Shown here one piece after another: positions 53,710 through 61,743 of a stretch of DNA of 64,000 bases. How positions within the stretch are numbered: the stretch's first letter is position 1; every line of letters begins with the position of its first letter. Origin of the DNA: Sphaerospermopsis sp. SIO1G1 (lineage in GTDB: Bacteria; Cyanobacteriota; Cyanobacteriia; Cyanobacteriales; Nostocaceae). Location: assembly GCA_010672785.1 (NCBI GenBank), contig JAAHFX010000004.1:214384-278383 (forward strand). Reading direction: 5' to 3'. The position numbers and the translations under genes are program-made. The notes under the pieces were generated by a model. The model was not told where the DNA came from and did no database searches. It saw nothing but the letters and a program-made list of their open reading frames with translations.

Positions 53710-54489
53710 TTACTCAACCGCAGCAATAGCACAAACCTGTAAACCTACAGGAGTTTGAATAATTATAGAATCTACCCCAAAAACTTCAGCAATATTATCT
53801 GATGTTAATACAGTTTCCGGTTTACCAACTTCCCAAATTTGACCTTGTTTTAATAAAGAAATTCTAGAACTATAACGTGCAGCTAAATTTAATTCATGTA
53901 AGACTGTAACAATAGTTAACTCCTGTTGTAAATTGAGATTTTTCAGTAATTCTAATAATTGTAATTGATAATTAATATCTAAATAAGTAGTTGGTTCATC
54001 TAATAATAAAACCTTTGGTTCTTGTGCTAAAGCTAAAGCCAAAAAAGCCCGTTGTCTTTCACCTCCTGAAAGATTCTCTACCGGGCGATCGCTAAATTTT
54101 TCAAGTTGTGTTTTTTCAATTGCTGAATCTACAATTATTCTATCATTTCCGGTTAATTCCCATTGCCACCATTTTTGATGAGGAGTTCTACCCAAACTGA
54201 CTAATTGACGTACAGTTAAACCAGCAGGAACAGGTTGTTGTTGAGGTAAAAGAGCTAATTTTTGAGCTACTAAATTAGGGGGTTGAGAATGAATAGCTTT
54301 ACCATCAAGTAAAACCACCCCACCCAGAGGTAAAAGGATACGACTAATTAACTTCAATAAAGTAGACTTACCCGAACCATTAGCACCAACTAAACTTAAC
54401 CATTCCCCATTTTTTAAAGATAAATTGACATCTTTAACAATAGGTATTGTAGTATAACCACCAGAGAGATTTTCTAATTCTAAAGGCAT
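53710..54489 (-). CDS. FecE-type ABC transporter ATP-binding protein
   Basis: 259 residues. Walker A GANGSGKSTLL, Q-loop LPQQQPVPAGL, signature LSGGERQRAFLALALAQEP and Walker B VLLLDEPTTYLDI, with VLHELNLAARYSSRI as the H-loop. Identity with the FecE/BtuD/HmuV group (iron siderophore, heme or cobalamin import) is suggested by the partner permease. The two genes are adjacent on the minus strand. The substrate cannot be read from the sequence. Confidence 0.9.
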   Translation of the reverse strand: MPLELENLSGGYTTIPIVKDVNLSLKNGEWLSLVGANGSGKSTLLKLISRILLPLGGVVLLDGKAIHSQPPNLVAQKLALLPQQQPVPAGLTVRQLVSLGRTPHQKWWQWELTGNDRIIVDSAIEKTQLEKFSDRPVENLSGGERQRAFLALALAQEPKVLLLDEPTTYLDINYQLQLLELLKNLNLQQELTIVTVLHELNLAARYSSRISLLKQGQIWEVGKPETVLTSDNIAEVFGVDSIIIQTPVGLQVCAIAAVE

Positions 54490-54558
54490 CGTTCTAATTC
54501 GTAATTCGTAATTGGTAATTCGTAATTGGTAATTCGTAATTTTAGAGTTGTTCCTAGT

Positions 54559-55563
54559 TTATAATTTACCTAAACCACCAGCACGACGATAAAGTAACCA
54601 AATAAACAAAGGAGAACCTAATAAAGCTGTCACCGAACCGACAGGAAGTTCCACTGTACCCAGTCGTGCTAAAAGATCAGCAAACATTAATAACCAAGCA
54701 CCAGCGACAGCAGAAAAAGGCAAAACAAAACGATTATCAGTTCCTACCATTAACCTTACTGCATGGGGAACAAGTAAACCGACAAAACCAATTAAACCGG
54801 CAATACTAACTGCACCCGCAGCTAACAAAGTTGCCACACCACCAATTAATAAACGGGAACGTAATAAAGACACACCTAAACCCACAGTTAACTCATCACC
54901 CAAAGCCAAAACATTGAGCGATCGCGCTAATAAACAACCAAATATTAAAGCTAAAATAATATAAGGACTAGCTGTGGAAATTTCTGTCCAACCTCTCCCA
55001 TTTAAACTACCAACTAACCAACTCAAAGCAATTTGTACCTGTCCATCTGCTGACATTAATAATAATGTACTTTGCACAGAACCGAACAAAGAACTAACAG
55101 CAACCCCACCCAAAATTAACTTTTCTACAGAAATTCCTCCTCCAGAACGACCGAGGAAAATTACCAGTGCAGAAGTTAAAATTGCCCCCAACCAAGCAGC
55201 AAAAGGAATAGCAATAGGGAAGACTTGAAAAACAATCATCACAATGACAACTAACCCAGCACCGGCAGAAATTCCCAAAATAAAAGGATCAGCCAAACTA
55301 TTACGTAACATCCCTTGTAGAAGTGCGCCAGACATCCCCAAAGCTGCCCCGACAACCATCGCTGCAAAAATTCTTGGTAATCTTAAATCCCAGAGAATAG
55401 TTTGTTTAATTGGGTCGCCTTCCTTTAACAAAGCCTGATAAAATTCAGTAATATTAAAATTGACAGCCCCTTGGGAAAGAGAGATAAAAAATGTCAATCC
55501 CAAGGCAATTATTAGAAATAAAATAGACCAAAATAGACGATGTTTAGCAAATACTTTCTGCAT
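54559..55563 (-). CDS. FecCD-family ABC transporter permease
   Basis: 334 residues, about nine or ten membrane spans. LRLPRIFAAMVVGAALGMSG, ALLQGMLRNSLADPFILGIS and GFVGLLVPHAVRLMVGTDNR are the FecCD/BtuC signatures, with the cytoplasmic loop motif that contacts the ATPase. It probably imports an iron chelate, heme or cobalamin with the ATP-binding protein. No periplasmic binding protein gene lies in this window, so the transporter is incomplete here; the missing part may be elsewhere. Confidence 0.9.
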   Translation of the reverse strand: MQKVFAKHRLFWSILFLIIALGLTFFISLSQGAVNFNITEFYQALLKEGDPIKQTILWDLRLPRIFAAMVVGAALGMSGALLQGMLRNSLADPFILGISAGAGLVVIVMIVFQVFPIAIPFAAWLGAILTSALVIFLGRSGGGISVEKLILGGVAVSSLFGSVQSTLLLMSADGQVQIALSWLVGSLNGRGWTEISTASPYIILALIFGCLLARSLNVLALGDELTVGLGVSLLRSRLLIGGVATLLAAGAVSIAGLIGFVGLLVPHAVRLMVGTDNRFVLPFSAVAGAWLLMFADLLARLGTVELPVGSVTALLGSPLFIWLLYRRAGGLGKL

Positions 55564-55730
55564 AGTTAGTAGTAATAACTTTAGTTATTTTACACTTAAA
55601 AATAAAAATTAGCATTATTTGATAACAAACCACTCCTGGCACAGAGAACACAGAGAAGAAGAAAATGTAGGGATATATTCTTTTTTATCTTTGTATTTGC
55701 ATGAAATAGTTAATTTTTAGTTTCATGACT

Positions 55731-55976
55731 TTAACCCAACTTACATATAAATCCTGCCATCTTTAAAGACTTACCTAAAATCTGTGGTTCTGGGAGAGTT
55801 TCACCGTCTTCTAGACATGATTCAACCAACATTTCTAACACCTCCTGAGCATTTTTTAAAGCCTCCTCATAAGTTTACCCATGAGTACAAGGCTGCATAA
55901 TATTAGTAAAATCAGGCAGTGAAACTACATAATATTTATCTTATTGTGACCATTTAATAATTATTGTATATTTCAT
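55731..55976 (-). pseudogene. HicB-family antitoxin with two in-frame stops
   Basis: The frame reads MKYTIIIKWSQ, TAA (codon 12, 55943-55941), DKYYVVSLPDFTNIMQPCTH, G, TAA (codon 34, 55877-55875), TYEEALKNAQEVLEMLVESC and further to a TAA at 55731. D.YYVVSLPDF......THG.TYEEA is the HicB core. There is no frameshift. Both changes are single-base changes at normally Glu/Lys/Gln codons. No hicA is next to it. It lies upstream of the HigBA module on the same strand. Confidence 0.8.
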
Positions 55977-55986
55977 TCGTCAACAT

Positions 55987-56400
55987 TTAACTACCTAACT
56001 CCAAAAATGCAGCAGGAGAAATGTTAAATAACTCTGCCAACTTATAAATATGATCAATAGTTAAAGGAATTTTTTGACTTAAAACTTCAGATAAAATAGC
56101 CTCTGTTTCAAAAATATAAACTAAGTCCTTTCTCTGCATATTAAATTCATCCATTAATGCTTTTAGTAAATCTACACCATAAATATCTGGTATGGGATTC
56201 TGCTTTTCTTCATACTCATAAACTAGAGTCCCTAAAACATCTAAATAATCTTCTTCATCAGGATTTAATTCACCTTGATCAATCAAAAAATTGATAACTT
56301 TTTGTGTAGCAAAAAATTCCTCCTCAGAAGTAATAGGACGAGGGGGAAAAGATTTAAGTAATTCGATATAAGCGTTGTTATTACGTATTCCAAGAGTCAT
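55987..56400 (-). CDS. higA: HigA-family antitoxin
   Basis: 137 residues from ATG 56400 (MTLGIRNNNAYIELLKSFPP), overlapping the HigB stop by 20 bases. EEFFATQKVINFLIDQGELN is followed by a helix-turn-helix region at the C-terminus: QRKDLVYIFETEAILSEVLS and IYKLAELFNISPAAFLEL, typical HTH_3/HigA. The N-terminal extension is family-typical. It neutralises HigB and represses the operon. Toxin-first order is normal for HigBA. A longer in-frame reading to 56442 is not preferred. Confidence 0.9.
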   Translation of the reverse strand: MTLGIRNNNAYIELLKSFPPRPITSEEEFFATQKVINFLIDQGELNPDEEDYLDVLGTLVYEYEEKQNPIPDIYGVDLLKALMDEFNMQRKDLVYIFETEAILSEVLSQKIPLTIDHIYKLAELFNISPAAFLELGS

Positions 56401-56683
56401 TTTTCCAGTCCCCCTTATCATATTCTGCATGGGTGAGGACATGACGGATAAAAACTTTTTGAGAATTGTACTTTACTAGCACAATAAGCCGATATTTATT
56501 ACCGCCAATGTTAAACACTGTGAGATTACCAACTTGATCAGCAGAAGGAAAACTTTGACGTAACTCTACAAAATTTTCCCATTCAGCTTTTAATGTAATC
56601 TTATACCAAAATTGTAAGTTAGTTTGTGAGTTCGGGTGCTTTTCCCAAAATTCGGAAAGAGTCCGCCGAGTGATAATGTGCAT
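56381..56683 (-). CDS. higB: HigB-family mRNA interferase toxin
   Basis: 100 residues: MHIITRRTLSEFWEKHPNSQ, then GNLTVFNIGGNKYRLIVLVK and VFIRHVLTHAEYDKGDWK. The TVFNIGGNKYRL and the terminal FIRHVLTH.EYDKG segments are diagnostic of HigB (RelE-superfamily ribosome-dependent RNase). It appears intact. It is followed by higA with a 20-base overlap. Confidence 0.93.
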   Translation of the reverse strand: MHIITRRTLSEFWEKHPNSQTNLQFWYKITLKAEWENFVELRQSFPSADQVGNLTVFNIGGNKYRLIVLVKYNSQKVFIRHVLTHAEYDKGDWKNDSWNT

Positions 56684-56871
56684 AAATAATATTTACTATT
56701 TATTTCATTTTTCTTACCTCTAACTTACAAGTAACAATATATTAACCCAAACACAACGGTTTTTTGTCCGAAAATTTGTCGGAAAAATTGTACAATCATT
56801 AATAAGATTGACATCAAAAATCTAAAATTCTCTTCTCTCTGCGACTCTACGCCTCTGCGTGAAATAAAACA

Positions 56872-58365
56872 TTATAAAACCTCCAAAACCCGATCCACAT
56901 CAACCAAAGTATTCGCACACAAAATACCCGAAGCAGCAACCGCAGGAACACCAATACCCGGTAATGTACTATCACCAACCCGATACAACCCCTGAATAGG
57001 TGTATACATACTGGGAAACATCCCTTTATCCGCAGCAATAGCAGGCCCATAAGTACCCTGATAACGTCGTAAATAACTAGCATGAGTTAAAGGAGTACCA
57101 ATTAATTCCAATACTACCCGCTCCCGAATATCAGGGATAACCCGCTCTAAAGCTCGGTATAAATTTTGTGCCTTTTCTTGTTTACGAATTTCATAATTAT
57201 CATCCCGTTCCCATCCCGCAAATGGTTCTAAAGTGTAAGCATGAACTACATGATGTCCTGGCGGTGCTAACGTAGAATCCCAAACACTAGGAATAGAAAT
57301 CATGCAAGTATTTCCAGGAACGCTAATATCCTGACTACTATCATGCACCACCACATGATGACCAGTTAAATTTTCCAAACCATCAGCTTCAATTCCTAAG
57401 TGTAAGTGCATAAAGCTATCCACTCTGGGAGTATCTAAAGCAACTTTTTTATAATTAGCTGGTAAATCTTCATCCTGTAGCAAATTATTACAAGTATCCC
57501 AAAGAGTTGCATTGGAAATGACTATAGGTGCTTTTAGAATCTCACCATTCCGCAATCTTATACCTACAGCTTTACCACTTTCCACTAAAATCTGCTCAAC
57601 ATGACAATTTAAACGCAACTCACCACCAAAACGCTGTAACCCCCGAACTAAAGCATCAACAATAGTTTTACTACCTCCTAGCGGATACTCAACCCCAGCA
57701 CGGGAACGTTCACCGAGCATAAAAGCTACTTCTGGTGCAATAGTTCCTTCAGCCTTCAAACCCGATAATAAAAAGCATTCTAGGTCAATTAACCGCCTGA
57801 CAAAAGCATCTTGGATAGTAGCATCCATGACACTACCCACAGAACTTTGAACAATGGGTAAATTAAATAACATTTTCCCCAAAGATGGTAAATAACGCTG
57901 CAACAATATAGGTATAATTTGCCAATCTGATCGTAATGCTAAAGTGGGAATACCTTTCATTGCATCGTAAAGCCCTAACAAACGCTCCTCAAACTTTTGA
58001 AATTCCTTAGCACCATGAGGGGTAAAACGTTCTAATTCCTGACGATAACGTTCTGCATTACTATAAACAGGAAAAGTACCTTCAGGGAAATGATAATGAC
58101 CCAAAGGATCGTAAGGTATAACTGGGAGAGTTTCACCCAGAACATCAAGAATTTGTTTGAGGGGATTTAAACTTTGAGAACTATTTAAACCACAATAAAA
58201 GGAAGGCCCAGAATCAAATTCAAAACCACGTCTTTTAAAAGTATGTGCTGCACCACCAGCAACTGTGTGACTTTCACAAACTAAAACCCGTTTTCCGTAA
58301 CGTGCGAGTAAAGCAGCAGCAGATAAACCACCAATACCACTACCAATTATAATAATATCAGTCAT
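56872..58365 (-). CDS. CrtISO/FAD-dependent carotenoid-isomerase-type oxidoreductase
   Basis: 497 residues. N-terminal FAD-binding MTDIIIIGSGIGGLSAAALL, the CESHTVAGGAAHTFKRRGFE motif, a central DSGPSFYCGL segment, and the C-terminal FAD motif QGLYRVGDSTLPGIGVPAVA. This layout belongs to the CrtISO/CrtI-like phytoene desaturase superfamily. Cyanobacteria have several paralogues: only CrtH is a proven prolycopene isomerase. Homology suggests a related isomerase or desaturase or unknown substrate. It is divergent from the MlaF-like gene. Confidence 0.82.
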   Translation of the reverse strand: MTDIIIIGSGIGGLSAAALLARYGKRVLVCESHTVAGGAAHTFKRRGFEFDSGPSFYCGLNSSQSLNPLKQILDVLGETLPVIPYDPLGHYHFPEGTFPVYSNAERYRQELERFTPHGAKEFQKFEERLLGLYDAMKGIPTLALRSDWQIIPILLQRYLPSLGKMLFNLPIVQSSVGSVMDATIQDAFVRRLIDLECFLLSGLKAEGTIAPEVAFMLGERSRAGVEYPLGGSKTIVDALVRGLQRFGGELRLNCHVEQILVESGKAVGIRLRNGEILKAPIVISNATLWDTCNNLLQDEDLPANYKKVALDTPRVDSFMHLHLGIEADGLENLTGHHVVVHDSSQDISVPGNTCMISIPSVWDSTLAPPGHHVVHAYTLEPFAGWERDDNYEIRKQEKAQNLYRALERVIPDIRERVVLELIGTPLTHASYLRRYQGTYGPAIAADKGMFPSMYTPIQGLYRVGDSTLPGIGVPAVAASGILCANTLVDVDRVLEVL

Positions 58366-58430
58366 TAGTTATTAGTTATTAGTCATTAGTTATTAATTAA
58401 TATACATCAATTACGAATTACCAGTTACCT

Positions 58431-59255
58431 ATGACCAATCACCAACCACCAATTCCTGAAGATCAACCACCCAAAAAAGAACCATTAATTAAACTGATTG
58501 GAATTTCTAAAACATTTGGTAAAAATAAGGTTTTGGATAACGTTGATTTAGAAATTTACCAAGGAGAAGCAGTAGGAATTATTGGACCTTCGGGAACTGG
58601 TAAATCAACAATTTTACGAATTATAGCTGGTTTATTAGCACCAGATACAGGCGAAATTTATATTCAGGGCAAAAAAAGACGAGGTTTAATAGAAGATGGT
58701 GCTGATCCAGTAGGAATTGGCATGGTATTCCAACAAGCAGCCTTATTTGACTCTTTGAATGTAGATGAAAATGTGGGTTTTTCACTTTATGAAAATACTA
58801 GATTAAAGCGATCGCGAATTAAAGAATTAGTAAAAGATAAATTAGCAGTTGTCGGTTTAGGAAATATTGGTAATCTCTACCCAGCGGAACTTTCTGGAGG
58901 TATGAAAAAACGGGTTAGTTTTGCTCGTGCGATTATGTCTAATCCAGATAAACCCGAAGATACTCCAGAGGTTTTATTGTACGATGAACCTACCGCTGGA
59001 CTTGATCCGATAGCGTCAACAGTAATTGAAGATTTAATCCGTAATTTGCAATGTCAACAAGGTATTTGTAGTACCTACTGCATTGTTACTCACCAAGACA
59101 GTACCATTCGTCGTACGGCTGATAGATTAGTATTTCTTCATCAGGGGAAAGTAAAATGGCAAGGTAAAGTTAATGAAATAGACAATACAGAAGATATTCA
59201 TATCAGACAATTTGTGAGTGGTAGTGTTGAAGGCCCAATTAAAGTTGCTAGTTGA
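58431..59255 (+). CDS. MlaF-like ABC transporter ATP-binding protein
   Basis: 274 residues. Walker A GPSGTGKSTILRI, Q-loop VFQQAALFDSL, signature ELSGGMKKRVSFARAIM, Walker B VLLYDEPTAGLDPI and THQDSTIRRTADRLV (H-loop). The GGMKKR signature and GIGMVFQQAALFDSLNVDEN type are typical of MlaF/TGD3, lipid transporters of the MCE system. The N-terminal 25 residues are hydrophilic. Its partner with an MCE domain is at 59600; the permease (MlaE/TGD1-like) is not in this window. Confidence 0.9.
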   Translation: MTNHQPPIPEDQPPKKEPLIKLIGISKTFGKNKVLDNVDLEIYQGEAVGIIGPSGTGKSTILRIIAGLLAPDTGEIYIQGKKRRGLIEDGADPVGIGMVFQQAALFDSLNVDENVGFSLYENTRLKRSRIKELVKDKLAVVGLGNIGNLYPAELSGGMKKRVSFARAIMSNPDKPEDTPEVLLYDEPTAGLDPIASTVIEDLIRNLQCQQGICSTYCIVTHQDSTIRRTADRLVFLHQGKVKWQGKVNEIDNTEDIHIRQFVSGSVEGPIKVAS

Positions 59256-59305
59256 TAATTATCTGGTAATTTTGTAAATTTGGTTTCAGTTTTTCACTGA
59301 TCAAA

Positions 59306-59460
59306 CAGGGAATAGGTAACAGGTAAGAGCTATAGAAATTTTTGTTTGTTCCGAAAATGTTAAATTAATTTTACTTAGGTACTTATTTAGGAGAGGGAAC
59401 AGGAAACAAGTAAGAGCTATAGGGATTTTTATTTGTTCCCAAAATACCCAATCAAAATTA
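59306..59460. repeat. Two copies of the 80-base dispersed repeat
   Basis: Copy A at 59306-59385 and copy B at 59392-59460 both contain AGTAAGAGCTATAG (or GGTAAGAGCTATAG) and ATTTGTTCC, and match 47586-47668. They occupy the spacer between mlaF- and mlaD-type genes. Confidence 0.78.
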
Positions 59461-59599
59461 TTCTCACATTCAGACTTATGAATATCTGCTATTGTGGTTA
59501 TGAGCTAATTAACAATTATGGATAGGTGAATATTTTTACGAAAAAAGAATCACCATCAATTACAGTTATACAGGGTTTTTGTCAAAGGAGAACAATAAA

Positions 59600-61114
59600 A
59601 TGCGGGATCTCATCGGTGGTTTTGCCTCTCAACGAACTCTGAAAGAAGGAATGGTAGGATTATTAGTTCTCATCGGTGCTGGTGCTTTTGGTGGGATTTT
59701 CCTGTGGTTAAATGGAATTAACCCAACCAGCGACTCCTATAAAGCTGTGGTGGAATTTGCCAATGCAGGAGGAATGCAAAAAGGTTCTAGTGTTCGTTAT
59801 CGTGGTGTTAAAGTTGGGAGTATTTCTAATGTTACAACAGGTGCAAATGTCGTCGAAGTAGAATTGGAAATCAATGATCCTGATTTAAAAATACCTGCTA
59901 ATTCTACAATTGAAGCTAGTCAAAGTGGATTAATTAGTGAAAGTATTATTGATATTATTCCCCCTAAAGAAGAGGAAGTTCCTCAAGATATTTCTGGGCC
60001 ATTAGATGAAGATTGTAATCCTGGTTTAATTATTTGCCATAACCTGAGTAGATTAACAGGTGAAATAGGCGTTAGTGTTGATGAATTAATTAGAGAATCC
60101 TATCGCTTTGCAGAACAATATAACAATCAAGAATTTTATAACAATGTGAATCGTTTGTTAGTTACTTCTGCCGATGCAGCTTCTAATGTAGCTAACCTGA
60201 CCAAAGAAATTCAAAGTATTAGTAAAAGTTTTCAAAATCAAATTGGCACATTTTCTAATACTGCGGTGACACTACAACAATCAACAAATGAATTGACTGC
60301 AACTACAACCAGAACTGCCAATCAATTTAGCGCCACAGCTAGTGATTTTAGTGTAACGGCAAGACAGGCAAGTAGTTTACTCAATAATTTAGATGATTTA
60401 TTAACCACCAATCGTTCTTCTTTAGTTAGCACTTTAAATAATATTGACCAAACCAGTAATCAATTACGACAAGTGGTGAGTGGTTTATCGCCTGCGGTTG
60501 ATCGTTTTACAGAAGGAGAACTAATGAAAAATTTAGAACTTCTTTCTGCAAATGCAGTAGAAGCTTCTGTAAACTTGAAAGATGCTTCTCAAACTCTTAA
60601 TGATCCGAAAAATATTGTTCTATTACAACAAACTTTAGATGCGGCCAGAGGAACTTTTGAAAATACCCAGAAAATTACCGCTGACTTAGATGAATTAACA
60701 GGTGATCCTAAATTTCGTCAAAATTTGCTACAGCTAGTCAATGGATTAAGCAGTTTAGTTTCGTCTAGTCAAGATATACAGCAGCAAACTAAAGTGGCAA
60801 TTACTTTAAACTCGCTGAAAAAATCTGTAAATCAAAAAGATAAACTCGAAAATGATTTAGGACAAATAGCAATCATACACAAACAGGTAGAAGCACAAAC
60901 AACCAAAACCAGAAATATTATTCCTCAACCAACAGTTTTTACGCTCAACCCAGAAGTAAAAGAAGTAGAGAAGCCCAAAAAAGTAGTAATTTCCACCCCA
61001 CCAATCACATCAGAGTCATTAACTCCAATAGAAATTCCCCCAGCATCAACACAACAACAGTTAATACAAAAGCTGAGAAATCATAAGCAAGAGGTGGGTG
61101 AGAGTGGAAGTTAA
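59600..61114 (+). CDS. MCE-family lipid transport protein (MlaD/TGD2-like)
   Basis: 504 residues from ATG 59600, which has AGGAG nine bases upstream; a TTG 21 bases before is less likely. One N-terminal membrane segment (about 15-37). MCE domain about residues 45-120: VVEFANAGGMQKGSSVRYRG and VKVGSISNVTTGANVVEVEL. A long helical region (about 175-400) with repeating AASNVANLTKEIQSISKSFQ-type coiled-coil character, then a Pro-rich tail. It resembles TGD2 and the cyanobacterial MlaD homologues, which with MlaF and a permease move lipids across the envelope. Confidence 0.88.
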   Translation: MRDLIGGFASQRTLKEGMVGLLVLIGAGAFGGIFLWLNGINPTSDSYKAVVEFANAGGMQKGSSVRYRGVKVGSISNVTTGANVVEVELEINDPDLKIPANSTIEASQSGLISESIIDIIPPKEEEVPQDISGPLDEDCNPGLIICHNLSRLTGEIGVSVDELIRESYRFAEQYNNQEFYNNVNRLLVTSADAASNVANLTKEIQSISKSFQNQIGTFSNTAVTLQQSTNELTATTTRTANQFSATASDFSVTARQASSLLNNLDDLLTTNRSSLVSTLNNIDQTSNQLRQVVSGLSPAVDRFTEGELMKNLELLSANAVEASVNLKDASQTLNDPKNIVLLQQTLDAARGTFENTQKITADLDELTGDPKFRQNLLQLVNGLSSLVSSSQDIQQQTKVAITLNSLKKSVNQKDKLENDLGQIAIIHKQVEAQTTKTRNIIPQPTVFTLNPEVKEVEKPKKVVISTPPITSESLTPIEIPPASTQQQLIQKLRNHKQEVGESGS

Positions 61115-61151
61115 AAAATAGGTAGGGGGAAAGCTGTCATTGAAATCAAAC

Positions 61152-61448
61152 TTAATTCCAATCTTCTTCTTCCTTTTTGCCGCGACTTTTGTAAATGCCA
61201 CCAATTTGGTGTATCTCACGGGTTCTAGTGAATAATTCTTCCTCTGTTAAACCCCAACGTTCTAAAACTTCGTTGAGGCTGTTTTGAATATCCCATGCAC
61301 CTGGAAAACCTTGATAACGAATTTTTAGCCTAGCTAATTCGGCCAAATTGTAATCTGTTGGCTCTTGAGCTAGTAAAATATCAATTAGGGGGCGATCGCG
61401 ATTGTAAAGAGGATGTTGTTGTTCTTTACTTCCTGATAATTTTGTCAT
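61152..61448 (-). CDS. DUF3288 family protein
   Basis: 98 residues from ATG 61448 (MTKLSGSKEQQHPLYNRDRP). QHPLYNRDRPLIDILLAQEP, then LAELARLKIRYQGFPGAWDI and LERWGLTEEELFTRTREIHQ. The HPLYNRDR..ID.LL pattern and the L.RLRIRY.GFPGA.DI segment are the DUF3288 signature, a protein family restricted to cyanobacteria. Function unknown. It overlaps the convergent mlaD-like gene's end by 37 bases of spacing, not sequence. A longer in-frame start at 61463 is less likely. Confidence 0.85.
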   Translation of the reverse strand: MTKLSGSKEQQHPLYNRDRPLIDILLAQEPTDYNLAELARLKIRYQGFPGAWDIQNSLNEVLERWGLTEEELFTRTREIHQIGGIYKSRGKKEEEDWN

Positions 61449-61627
61449 AATTGTTACCAACAAAATGGTTTATAATGGAGTAAGAAACAATTTGAATGGT
61501 TTGTAGAAACAGGCATGGTTAACTGATGACGGCAACTACACCTGAGCCAATACGGCTCTCACTACTGTCATTTTATGTTAAATAAAGATACATTGTCTTA
61601 AAGAAAATACAAGAAAATTTAGATGAG

Positions 61628-61668
61628 GGTGAACAGTGAACAGTGAACAGTGGACAGGAAACAGTGAA
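61628..61668. repeat. GAACAGT heptamer repeats upstream of clpC
   Basis: Four to five GTGAACA units in tandem, 75 bases before the clpC start. Confidence 0.82.
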
Positions 61669-61743
61669 AACTGCTAACTGATAACTGAGTAACTGAAACA
61701 AATATCACCCAAAGTCCAAGCAGCAAGGGAGCAAGAACCCGCT

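Noticed and set aside
53710..55563. Complete ferric siderophore importer
   Set aside because: Only permease and ATPase genes are present; no substrate-binding protein gene is in the window, so specificity and completeness are unknown.
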